A DNA stretch of 5,234 nucleotides from SXMI01 sp964391365 (GTDB taxonomy: Bacteria; Actinomycetota; Acidimicrobiia; Acidimicrobiales; Microtrichaceae): assembly GCA_964391365.1 (NCBI GenBank), contig CAYMKW010000146.1, forward strand, positions 1 through 5,234. The letters are read 5' to 3'. Shown here piece after piece: positions 1 to 5,234 of the stretch. The notes under the pieces were generated by a model that saw only the letters and a program-made list of their open reading frames with translations, was not told the DNA's origin and made no database searches. The translations under genes and the position numbers were made by a program. How positions within the stretch are numbered: position 1 is the stretch's first letter; each line of letters opens with the position of its first letter.

Positions 1-397
1 CGGCGGTCGGCGTGAGCGCCTCCTCGACGACGCACCGTGCGTGGTCTCGGTCGAGGGCTCGGTGGCGGAGCTCCGTCGGGCGTCGCTCGCCGCCACGCTG
101 CGGTCGGACGACGCCGTGGTCGAGGTCGTCGCTGCGCCGGGTCTGGTGATCCCGGCACCGTCCCCGACCCGCCCGTGGGTGCCACCGACCCGCGTCCAGC
201 CGCCTCCCCGGGGTGCCGACGCCCTGGAGCGGGTGGTGGAACTGACCGGGGCCATGGTCGAGCGGACGCCGCCGCGCACCGTCGAACTCCCCCCGGAGCG
301 GGCGGCGGCGCTGATCGTCGAGCAGCTCCGGACCTGGGGCTACCTGGAGTCGGAACGGCCGGGCGGCCCACCGTCGGAACCAGCGGCCGACGGGTGA
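1..397 (+). CDS. C-terminal part of an unidentified proline-rich protein (5' end outside the window)
   Basis: I do not recognise this protein. The reading frame is open from the left edge (first full codon at base 2) to a TGA at 395-397, giving 131 visible residues. A GTG at 41 could be a start, which would make a 118-residue protein, but no Shine-Dalgarno sequence precedes it and the frame continues upstream, so a run-in from outside is more likely. Visible parts are: an alternating hydrophobic/acidic stretch (visible residues 14-45, beta-alpha-like, with VVSVEG and VVEVV); a proline-rich linker (about 46-70, with PAPSP, WVPP and QPPP); and a C-terminal helical segment ending in QLRTWGYLE. 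It has no signal peptide, transmembrane segment or cysteine cluster in the visible part. Its stop overlaps the mftE start as GTGA, so it is translationally coupled to mftE and probably belongs to the mycofactocin operon. It does not look like the C-terminus of MftD, MftC or MftB as I know them. The coding call is well supported; the function is unknown. Confidence 0.7.
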   Translation, partial: GGRRERLLDDAPCVVSVEGSVAELRRASLAATLRSDDAVVEVVAAPGLVIPAPSPTRPWVPPTRVQPPPRGADALERVVELTGAMVERTPPRTVELPPERAAALIVEQLRTWGYLESERPGGPPSEPAADG

Positions 398-1164
398 ACG
401 ACCTGGCGGCGATGACGTGGCCGGAGGTGCCGACGGGTGCGGTGCTGGCCGTCCCGCTCGGCAGCTGCGAGCAGCACGGGCCGCACCTGCCGCTCGACAC
501 CGACACCCGGATCGCCGTGGCGCTCGCAGCCGGACTCGCCGAGCGGGAGCCGGACGTGGTCGTGGCGCCGGCGGTGACGATCGGCGCGTCCGGCGAGCAC
601 CAGGACTTCCCGGGCACGTTGTCGATCGGCACCGCCGCGCTGGAGTCGGTCCTGGTCGAGCTGGTCCGCTCGGCGTTGCCGCCGCCCGGCACCGAGCTGC
701 CGAGGCCGTTCGCCGGGGTCGTCCTGGTGAACGGCCACGGGGGCAACGTCGAGGCCACCACCCGGGCGGCCGCGCGCCTGCAGGTCGAGGGTCGTCCCGT
801 GCTGGTGTGGCACCCCCGTGTGCCCGGTGGTGATTCGCACGCCGGCGCCACGGAGACCTCCATGCTGTTGCACCTGGACCCGGCTGCGGTCCGCTCGGAT
901 CGGATCGAGGTCGGATCCACGGTGCGGTGGCGTGAGCTGAGCGAGGCGGTGCTGGCCGGCGGACTCGTGGCGGTCACCCCGAACGGAGTCCTCGGTGACC
1001 CCAGGTCCGCGACCGCACGTGCGGGCGCGGAGATCGTCGGCGACCTGGTGGGCGAGCTCGCCGCCGCGGTGCGCGCCTGGCGTGCGAACCTGTCGGGCGT
1101 GGACGACGGATCGACCTCCGAGGTGGCAGCGACGGAGACGTCGCCGCCGGAGGAGACCCGGTGA
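394..1164 (+). CDS. mftE: Mycofactocin precursor peptidase MftE (creatininase family)
   Basis: MftE is a metal-dependent cytosolic peptidase. It removes the C-terminal Val-Tyr-derived unit from the MftC-modified MftA peptide, giving the pyrrolidinone intermediate that MftD then oxidises (established knowledge of the pathway). The 256-residue product has the family's length and signatures. GSCEQHGPHLPLDTDT at 23-38 carries the likely metal ligands E26, H28 and D37. GASGEHQDFPGT lies at 64-75. NGHGGN at 113-118 supplies H115, and HAGATETS at 149-156 supplies E154. I chose GTG 394 because it overlaps the upstream stop (GTGA) and gives the usual short lead into TWPEV. ATG 412 is an in-frame alternative that would drop six residues. 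No strong Shine-Dalgarno is visible, which fits coupling. The same frame stays open back to base 37, but that extension is arginine/glycine-rich shadow of the upstream gene. Residues 232-256 form an acidic Ser/Thr/Glu tail beyond the conserved fold. The alternative, a generic creatininase/creatinine amidohydrolase, is unlikely given the neighbouring mftF and SDR. Confidence 0.93.
   Translation: MNDLAAMTWPEVPTGAVLAVPLGSCEQHGPHLPLDTDTRIAVALAAGLAEREPDVVVAPAVTIGASGEHQDFPGTLSIGTAALESVLVELVRSALPPPGTELPRPFAGVVLVNGHGGNVEATTRAAARLQVEGRPVLVWHPRVPGGDSHAGATETSMLLHLDPAAVRSDRIEVGSTVRWRELSEAVLAGGLVAVTPNGVLGDPRSATARAGAEIVGDLVGELAAAVRAWRANLSGVDDGSTSEVAATETSPPEETR
1149..1153 (+). promoter_or_regulatory. Ribosome binding site of the SDR gene
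   Basis: GGAGG lies 7 nt before the GTG at 1161, inside the last codons of mftE. It is a near-ideal Shine-Dalgarno sequence and fixes the SDR start at 1161 rather than at a later codon. Together with the GTGA overlap it suggests the SDR can be both coupled and independently initiated at high rate. Confidence 0.8.
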
Positions 1165-1937
1165 GCGCACCCGTGGCCCTGGTCACCGGAGGTGCCCGCG
1201 GCATCGGAGCGGCGGTGGGTCGCCGGCTGGCGGCGAGCGGTCACCGGGTCGTCGTCCTGGACCTCTGTGATGACGTGGACCGCCTGGACTACCCGCTGGC
1301 CACCATCGCCGACCTCGAGGCGACGGTCGACGCCTGCGGGCCGGACGCCGAGGGTGTGGTCTGCGACGTCCGGGACGGCGAGGCGCTGGCGCAGGTCGTG
1401 GCCGATCTGGACCGTCTCGACGTCGTGGTCGCCGCTGCCGGGGTGGTCTGGGGCGGGGTGCCCCTCTGGGAGACGCCCGACACCGCCTGGGACGTTCTGG
1501 TGGACATCAACGCGCGGGGCGTGTTCAACACGGTGCGGGCCGCCGTGCCGGCGCTGCTGGAGCGTCCGGCGCCCCGATCGGGACGAATCGTCGCCATCGC
1601 GTCGGCGGGATCGAGCCGGGGGCTCCTGCACCTGGGCGCCTACAGCGCGGCCAAGCACGCAGTCGTCGGGCTCGTCCGGAGTCTGGCGGCCGATCTGGCC
1701 GACAGTGGCGTGACCGTCAACGCGGTCGCCCCGGGCTCGACCGACACCGAGATCCTGGCGGCGTCGGCCGCCGTCTACGACCTGGATGCACCGTCCGACT
1801 TCGCCTCGCACCACCCGGTCGGCCGGCTGATCGACCCCGATGAGGTCGCGGCCGCCGTGGCGTGGTTGTGCGACCCCGCCGCCTCGGGCGTGACCGGCGC
1901 CGTGCTCGCCGTCGACGGCGGCATGACGGCGGTCTGA
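1161..1937 (+). CDS. Mycofactocin-coupled short-chain dehydrogenase/reductase (SDR)
   Basis: This is a 258-residue classical SDR with a Rossmann fold, cytosolic, oxidising an unknown alcohol or reducing a carbonyl with NAD(H). The cofactor-binding motif TGGARGIG is at 9-16. D34 at the end of the second strand (VVVLD) predicts NAD over NADP. The usual NNAG is AAAG here (91-94). N117, S148, Y161 and K165 form the catalytic tetrad (YSAAK), followed by PGSTDT. After D34 there is an extra segment (about 36-60, containing YPLATIADLEATV). Such an insertion is characteristic of mycofactocin-associated SDRs, in which NAD is thought to be bound non-exchangeably and re-oxidised by mycofactocin (family knowledge). 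PLWETPD and the C-terminal VAWLCDPAASGVTGAVLAVDGG also fit that subfamily as I recall it. The start GTG 1161 overlaps the mftE stop by 4 nt, and mftF begins 13 nt after the stop. Its place between mftE and mftF strongly supports a mycofactocin-dependent role. The substrate cannot be read from the sequence. Confidence 0.92.
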   Translation: MSAPVALVTGGARGIGAAVGRRLAASGHRVVVLDLCDDVDRLDYPLATIADLEATVDACGPDAEGVVCDVRDGEALAQVVADLDRLDVVVAAAGVVWGGVPLWETPDTAWDVLVDINARGVFNTVRAAVPALLERPAPRSGRIVAIASAGSSRGLLHLGAYSAAKHAVVGLVRSLAADLADSGVTVNAVAPGSTDTEILAASAAVYDLDAPSDFASHHPVGRLIDPDEVAAAVAWLCDPAASGVTGAVLAVDGGMTAV

Positions 1938-1950
1938 TCCCGTCGTCGAC

Positions 1951-3369
1951 GTGCGCTACCGACCGGACCCGTCGGCGCGGCTGCTCCCGGACGGCCGGAC
2001 GCTGATCGGCGGTTCGCCACTCCGGCTCTTCCGCCTGACCGCCGCCGGCGGCGGGTGGTTCGCGTCGCTGGTCGGGGGGGCGGACCTTCCGCCACCCGGG
2101 CCCCGAGCAGACGGCTCGGTGCCCGGTGCCGACGGCCCGCTCCTGCGCCGACTGCTCGACGCCGGTGTCGTCCATCCCGTCCCCGATACCGTCCCCCATG
2201 CCGGGCCCGGCCGCCCCGAGGGTGGCGAAGCCTCGCCGTGCACCGTCGTGATCCCCGTCCGCGACCGGCCCGGGGGACTGGCATCGTTGCTCGACTCGAT
2301 CGAGCGGGCCGACGGCGTCGCCCAGGTCGTGGTGGTCGACGACGGTTCGGGCGACGGCCCGGCGCACGAGCGTGTGACCCGGGCGGCCGGTGCGACGTAC
2401 CTCCGGTTGGATCGCTCACGGGGCCCGGGGGCGGCCCGCGACGCAGGGATCCGGGCCGCACGTCACGAGGCGGTCGTGGTCGTGGACTCCGATGTCGAGG
2501 TGACGACCGGGTGGCTCGAACCGCTGCTCGCCCACCTGGCCGATCCGGTGGTCGCGGCGGTGGCGGCGCGGGTTCGCACCGGCAGCGGGACGGGAGCCGT
2601 CGCCGCCTACGAGGTCCGGTCCTCGCCGCTGGACCTGGGTCCGGAGTCGGCGCCCGTGGCACCGGGAACGCGAGTCGCCTACGTCCCGGCGGCGGCGCTG
2701 CTCCTCCGCCGGTCGGCCTACCTCGAGGTCGGCGGATTCGACCCGGACCTGCGGTTCGGTGAGGACGTCGACCTCGAGTGGCGGTTCGCCGAGCACGGGT
2801 GGTCGGTCCGCCACGAACCGGCATCGATCGTGTTCCATCCGGCTCGGCGCACGGTCGGGGAGTTCCTCCGCCAGCGGGCCGAGTACGGCTCGTCGGCGGC
2901 GGCCCTGGACCGTCGCCACCCCGGTGCGGTCGCGCCGTGGCGGGCATCGCGCTGGAGCCTGGGCGTGTGGCTGCTCGTCCTGACGGGACACCCGGTCGCC
3001 GCCGTGCTGCTGGCGGGCGGGACGGCGGCGGCGCTCGCACGCCGGCTGGCCGACCTCCCGGTCGACGAGGCCGTCGGCCTGGTGGTCCGCGGTCACCTGG
3101 GTGCGGGCCGGAGCCTGGCCCGGGCCGTGGTGCGCACCTGGTGGCCGGTGGCGTTCCTCGGCGCGCTCGTGTCCCGCCGGGCGCGGCGCCTGGTCGTCGC
3201 CGCCGTGGTTGTGACTGCGGCGGACCGGTTCGTGGCCGACGGGGAGCACCGGAGCGTCCGCTCGTTACCCCTGGCGCTCCTCGACGACCTGGCCTACGGC
3301 GCCGGCGTGTGGTGGGGTTGCTGGTGGCACCGCCGCTGGGGGCCCCTGATCCCGGCGCTCGACCCGTGA
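1951..3369 (+). CDS. mftF: Mycofactocin glycosyltransferase MftF
   Basis: MftF is a GT2-type glycosyltransferase that adds beta-1,4-linked glucose units to (pre)mycofactocin (established for the family). The 472 residues match the usual length. An N-terminal domain (about 5-76) contains LPDGRTLIGGSPLRLFRLT and ends LLRRLLDAGVVHP; it resembles a PqqD-like peptide-binding domain (inference). The GT-A catalytic domain starts with TVVIPVRDR (98-106), followed by VVDDGSGDG with D130/D131, GPGAARDAG, the DxD-like DSD (179-181) that should bind the metal and nucleotide sugar, and GGFDPDLRFGEDVDLEWRF with the probable catalytic acidic pair E271/D272. The C-terminal part is hydrophobic (336-357, 399-408, 414-427) with Arg-rich breaks and a Trp-rich end (WWGCWWHRRW), suggesting membrane association. 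GTG 1951 is the only usable start after the in-frame stop at 1924-1926. It has no visible Shine-Dalgarno, so re-initiation after the SDR stop 13 nt upstream is likely. A generic GT2 enzyme is the alternative, but the domain layout and context make mftF nearly certain. Confidence 0.94.
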   Translation: MRYRPDPSARLLPDGRTLIGGSPLRLFRLTAAGGGWFASLVGGADLPPPGPRADGSVPGADGPLLRRLLDAGVVHPVPDTVPHAGPGRPEGGEASPCTVVIPVRDRPGGLASLLDSIERADGVAQVVVVDDGSGDGPAHERVTRAAGATYLRLDRSRGPGAARDAGIRAARHEAVVVVDSDVEVTTGWLEPLLAHLADPVVAAVAARVRTGSGTGAVAAYEVRSSPLDLGPESAPVAPGTRVAYVPAAALLLRRSAYLEVGGFDPDLRFGEDVDLEWRFAEHGWSVRHEPASIVFHPARRTVGEFLRQRAEYGSSAAALDRRHPGAVAPWRASRWSLGVWLLVLTGHPVAAVLLAGGTAAALARRLADLPVDEAVGLVVRGHLGAGRSLARAVVRTWWPVAFLGALVSRRARRLVVAAVVVTAADRFVADGEHRSVRSLPLALLDDLAYGAGVWWGCWWHRRWGPLIPALDP

Positions 3370-3499
3370 GGGGCGGATCGGCGGGCCGAGGCGACCGGGA
3401 GGCGCCCCGTCGGGCCACGGTTCCGACCGGGACGAGCCGAGGGTCACGTCGCCCGGGGCTCAGGTCGGGCGGTGGTGGTGTCGATAGCTCTCCGAGCCG

Positions 3500-3514
3500 C
3501 CCGGACCGTCCGGG
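3500..3514. promoter_or_regulatory. Perfect 7-bp-arm palindrome in the leader (possible operator)
   Basis: CCCGGAC-C-GTCCGGG is a perfect inverted repeat around a single central C, ending 9 nt before the ribosome binding site. One central base is too short for the full stem as an RNA loop, although a shorter stem could form. The symmetry suits a dimeric DNA-binding protein. In sequence this rich in G and C, short palindromes are common by chance, so a regulatory role is only a possibility. Confidence 0.3.
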
Positions 3515-3523
3515 TCGGACACC

Positions 3524-3527
3524 GAGG
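3524..3527 (+). promoter_or_regulatory. Ribosome binding site of the lectin-propeller gene
   Basis: GAGG lies 6 nt before ATG 3534 and is followed directly by a coding start for a good signal peptide. This decides the start of the gene. Confidence 0.7.
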
Positions 3528-3533
3528 ACCTCC

Positions 3534-5234
3534 ATGCGCCGACGCATCACCGCCGCCACGCTGCTCCTGGCCGGTTTCGCGGTCGTCGCTCCGCACGCTG
3601 TCGCCGGTGCCTCGGGACCCGTTGCCTCGGGACCCGGTGACTCGGGACCCGGTGTCCCGAGCCCGGACGCCCCGGCCCTCGCGTCGGCGGTGCAGCCCCG
3701 GTTCACGCAGTCCTGGACCCGTCAGATCTCGCCGGGTCAGGCGGTGAGCACCTCGTCGCCGGTCCTGGTCGACAACGGCGGCGACCCGTTCGTCGTGGCC
3801 GCCGAGGTGACCGGCCGCCTCCGGGCCTTCGACCTGGACACGGGCGCGCCCCGGTCGGGTTGGTCCTCGGCGACCACGGGCTTCGACACCACGAGGGCGC
3901 CGCTGTCCTCGGACGGAACGAACGTGTACGTCCCGGTCGCCCAGGACGGCCACACCCGCTACCCCCGCTACCTGCGGTACGACGCCGACGGACGCCGGGT
4001 CTGGGACTCGAACCCGACGACCAACCTGCAGGGTGCGGGCTTCATGCTCTCGGGCATGTCGCTGGCCCGCGTGGGTGGCCAGTGGCAGGCGTTCGCCGGT
4101 TCGTCCTCCATGCAGGTCCACTCGGTCAACCCGGCGAACGGAGCCCAGAACTGGGCCTTCTTCAACGCCGATTCGACGATGGCCACACCTGCGGTGGCCG
4201 ACCTGTACGGGATCGGCACACCGCAGGTCGTGTTCTCCTCGGACACGACGGCCTCCGGTGTGCCCGGCGACCGCAACGGCGGGATCCTTCGGATCCTGAC
4301 CGCCGACGGCAAGCAGGTGTGCAGTGCGGCGCAGTTCGCGAACGGTGACACCTACCGGGCGTCGGGGTACAACAACTCGACGCCGGCGATCGCCCAGGTC
4401 GACGGTCGGCCGGTGATCGCGTTCGGATCCACCGGACCGGTGCAGTTCGGCGCGGGCGCCAACCAGGTGCTCGGCCACGACGCGGCCTGCCGACCGCTCT
4501 GGGCCTCGCCGGCGCTGGCGGGCCACGTGGACACCGCCGTCTCGTTCGCCGACCTGACCGGCGCCGGTCGGCCGAGCGTGTTGGTGGTCGTCGGCGTGGC
4601 CGACGGGGGCACCACCTACCCGCGCGTCTACGCACTGGACCCGGCGACCGGTGCGATCCAGCGCGACTCCGGTGCCTCGCTGCGTTCCTTCGGCGCGCTC
4701 ATCGCCTACACGACGGGTTCGTCGATCACGACGGCCGACATCGACGGCGACGGCGGCCAGGACCTGTTCGTCCCGGCCCGCCAGGGCGACCTGGTCGTTC
4801 TGGACGGCTCGACGTTCGACGTCATCACGACGATCCCGACCAACGTCGTCCTCCAGAACACGCCGATCGTGACCTCGACGCCGACCGGGGTGCGGGTCAC
4901 CGTCGCCGGGTACAACGGGCTCGGTTCGCAGGTCAGCTCCTACGTGTCGAACACGGGCTCGCTCGGGGAGCGCGGCTGGCACCACTTCGGTTCGAACCCG
5001 CAGCTGACCGGCGTGCTGGGCGAGGTCAGCGGCCCGCAGCGCGACCTGCTCGAGGGGCAGACCCTCGCCAGCGGTCGGTCGTTGACGTACCTGGGTGCCA
5101 CCCTGGCGATGCAGTCCGACGGGAACCTGGTCGCCTACGCACCGGGTGGAACCCCTCGATGGTCGAGCGGAATCTTCGTCCCGGGGTCCCGGATGGTGCT
5201 CGGGGTCGACGGCAACCTCGAGGTCTGGTCACCC
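3534..5234 (+). CDS. Secreted beta-propeller (FG-GAP/VCBS- or PQQ-like repeats) protein with C-terminal bulb-type lectin domain, 3' end outside the window
   Basis: The frame is open from ATG 3534 to the window edge (567 codons, no stop). The protein starts with a Sec signal peptide: MRRR, a hydrophobic core at 5-19, and likely cleavage after AVA at 22-24 or AGA at 24-26. A low-complexity SGP linker follows (27-50). About eight blade-like repeats then begin near residues 72, 119, 170, 214, 279, 331, 395 and 440. Most open with a small-residue/TP or SP turn (SSPV, ATPA, STPA, NTPI), and several close with A-x-D-x-x-T-G turns (AFDLDTG, ALDPATG). Blade 7 holds a calcium-type loop DIDGDGGQD with D402, D404, D406 and D410. 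From about 505 a B-lectin domain begins, with intact MQSDGNLVAY (Q527, D529, N531, V533, Y535), the QxDxNxVxY mannose-binding motif; the next repeat (DGNLEVW, 559-565) is degenerate. The only cysteines are C263 and C319. The product is probably extracellular, binding glycans or acting as a surface scaffold. No catalytic residues are recognised, and a link to the mft operon is unproven. Confidence 0.88.
   Translation, partial: MRRRITAATLLLAGFAVVAPHAVAGASGPVASGPGDSGPGVPSPDAPALASAVQPRFTQSWTRQISPGQAVSTSSPVLVDNGGDPFVVAAEVTGRLRAFDLDTGAPRSGWSSATTGFDTTRAPLSSDGTNVYVPVAQDGHTRYPRYLRYDADGRRVWDSNPTTNLQGAGFMLSGMSLARVGGQWQAFAGSSSMQVHSVNPANGAQNWAFFNADSTMATPAVADLYGIGTPQVVFSSDTTASGVPGDRNGGILRILTADGKQVCSAAQFANGDTYRASGYNNSTPAIAQVDGRPVIAFGSTGPVQFGAGANQVLGHDAACRPLWASPALAGHVDTAVSFADLTGAGRPSVLVVVGVADGGTTYPRVYALDPATGAIQRDSGASLRSFGALIAYTTGSSITTADIDGDGGQDLFVPARQGDLVVLDGSTFDVITTIPTNVVLQNTPIVTSTPTGVRVTVAGYNGLGSQVSSYVSNTGSLGERGWHHFGSNPQLTGVLGEVSGPQRDLLEGQTLASGRSLTYLGATLAMQSDGNLVAYAPGGTPRWSSGIFVPGSRMVLGVDGNLEVWSP
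3610..3654 (+). repeat. Three 15-nt tandem repeats encoding a Ser-Gly-Pro linker
   Basis: Three units with exactly 15-nt period share the core CTCGGGACCC, at 3611, 3626 and 3641. They encode ASGPV, ASGPG and DSGPG just after the predicted signal-peptide cleavage site. The period is a multiple of three, so changes in copy number would keep frame. This looks like a flexible spacer between the secretion signal and the propeller. Confidence 0.85.

Larger units (their letters stand above)
3370..3533 (+). other. Intergenic region between mftF and the lectin-propeller gene
   Basis: These 164 bp are the only sizeable non-coding stretch. I see no convincing gene, tRNA or riboswitch. Downstream of mftF, GGGGCG (3370-3375) and CGCCCC (3403-3408) are complementary, but the loop is 27 nt and there is no T-run, so an intrinsic terminator is not supported. 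The least GC-rich point is TCGATAGCT (3481-3489), where GATAGC could be a poor -10 hexamer, with no clear -35. A perfect palindrome (3500-3514) and a ribosome binding site (3524-3527) close the region. The gap suggests that the downstream gene has its own promoter. Confidence 0.6.

Noticed and set aside
37..393. N-terminal extension of the mftE frame back to base 37
   Set aside because: It is arginine/glycine-rich and lacks family similarity. It overlaps the better-looking upstream frame, and the MftE fold begins just after GTG 394.
3370..3408. Possible intrinsic terminator after mftF (GGGGCG/CGCCCC)
   Set aside because: The loop is 27 nt and no T-run follows; the complementarity is expected by chance in GC-rich DNA.
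3441..3454. Imperfect dyad GGGTCACGTCGCCC around a CACGT core
   Set aside because: Arms match only partly, and there is no second copy in the window to support an operator.
1775..3706. Minus-strand ORF of 643 codons opposite the SDR, mftF and the following leader
   Set aside because: Its product is almost entirely Arg, Pro, Gly and Ala, as expected for the antisense of GC-rich genes, and it covers two clearly coding + strand genes.
3472..3747. Small + strand ORF of 91 codons beginning at GTG 3472
   Set aside because: It is Arg/Pro/Ser-rich, has no ribosome binding site, and overlaps the signal-peptide gene in another frame.
3444..4985. Minus-strand ORF of 513 codons opposite the lectin-propeller gene
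   Set aside because: It is rich in Arg, Val, Gly and Asp with no recognisable domain. The + strand frame has a signal peptide, a calcium loop and a lectin motif, so this is a shadow.
1..5234. CRISPR array, tRNA, rRNA, insertion sequence or toxin-antitoxin pair
   Set aside because: None was seen. The only tandem repeat is the short in-frame one at 3610-3654, and no transposase or terminal inverted repeats are visible.

Overview
The window is very GC-rich and densely coding. Every gene is on the + strand, and codon third positions are dominated by G and C. GTG starts, GTGA stop/start overlaps and the gene content point to a high-GC actinobacterium (Actinomycetota). An acidimicrobiial or related lineage is possible, but the sequence alone does not settle the class.

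Bases 1-3369 are part of a mycofactocin (MFT) biosynthesis locus. Mycofactocin is a ribosomally derived, glycosylated redox cofactor. The layout is: (i) the end of an unrecognised proline-rich ORF (to 397); (ii) mftE, the creatininase-family peptidase that releases the modified C-terminal dipeptide from the MftA precursor (394-1164); (iii) a short-chain dehydrogenase/reductase of the mycofactocin-associated type (1161-1937); (iv) mftF, the mycofactocin glycosyltransferase (1951-3369). The first two junctions are 4-nt GTGA overlaps and the third is a 13-nt gap, so these genes almost certainly form one translationally coupled operon. mftA, mftB, mftC and mftD are not in the window and probably lie upstream. 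In working order, MftE liberates the core, MftF decorates it with glucose, and the SDR is a likely client enzyme that uses the cofactor to re-oxidise tightly bound NAD(P)H.

Bases 3370-3533 are a 164-bp gap holding a perfect 7-bp-arm palindrome just upstream of a good ribosome binding site. From 3534 to the window end runs an incomplete secreted protein. It has a Sec signal peptide, a low-complexity linker encoded by three 15-nt tandem repeats, about eight beta-propeller-like repeats (one with a canonical DxDxDGxxD calcium loop), and the start of a bulb-type (B-lectin) domain with an intact QxDxNxVxY sugar-binding motif. Whether this lectin-propeller is functionally tied to mycofactocin is unknown; the separate leader suggests its own transcription.

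The mycofactocin genes belong to a known system. The less described points are the lectin-propeller neighbour, the PqqD-like N-terminus of MftF, and the unidentified proline-rich ORF coupled to mftE.
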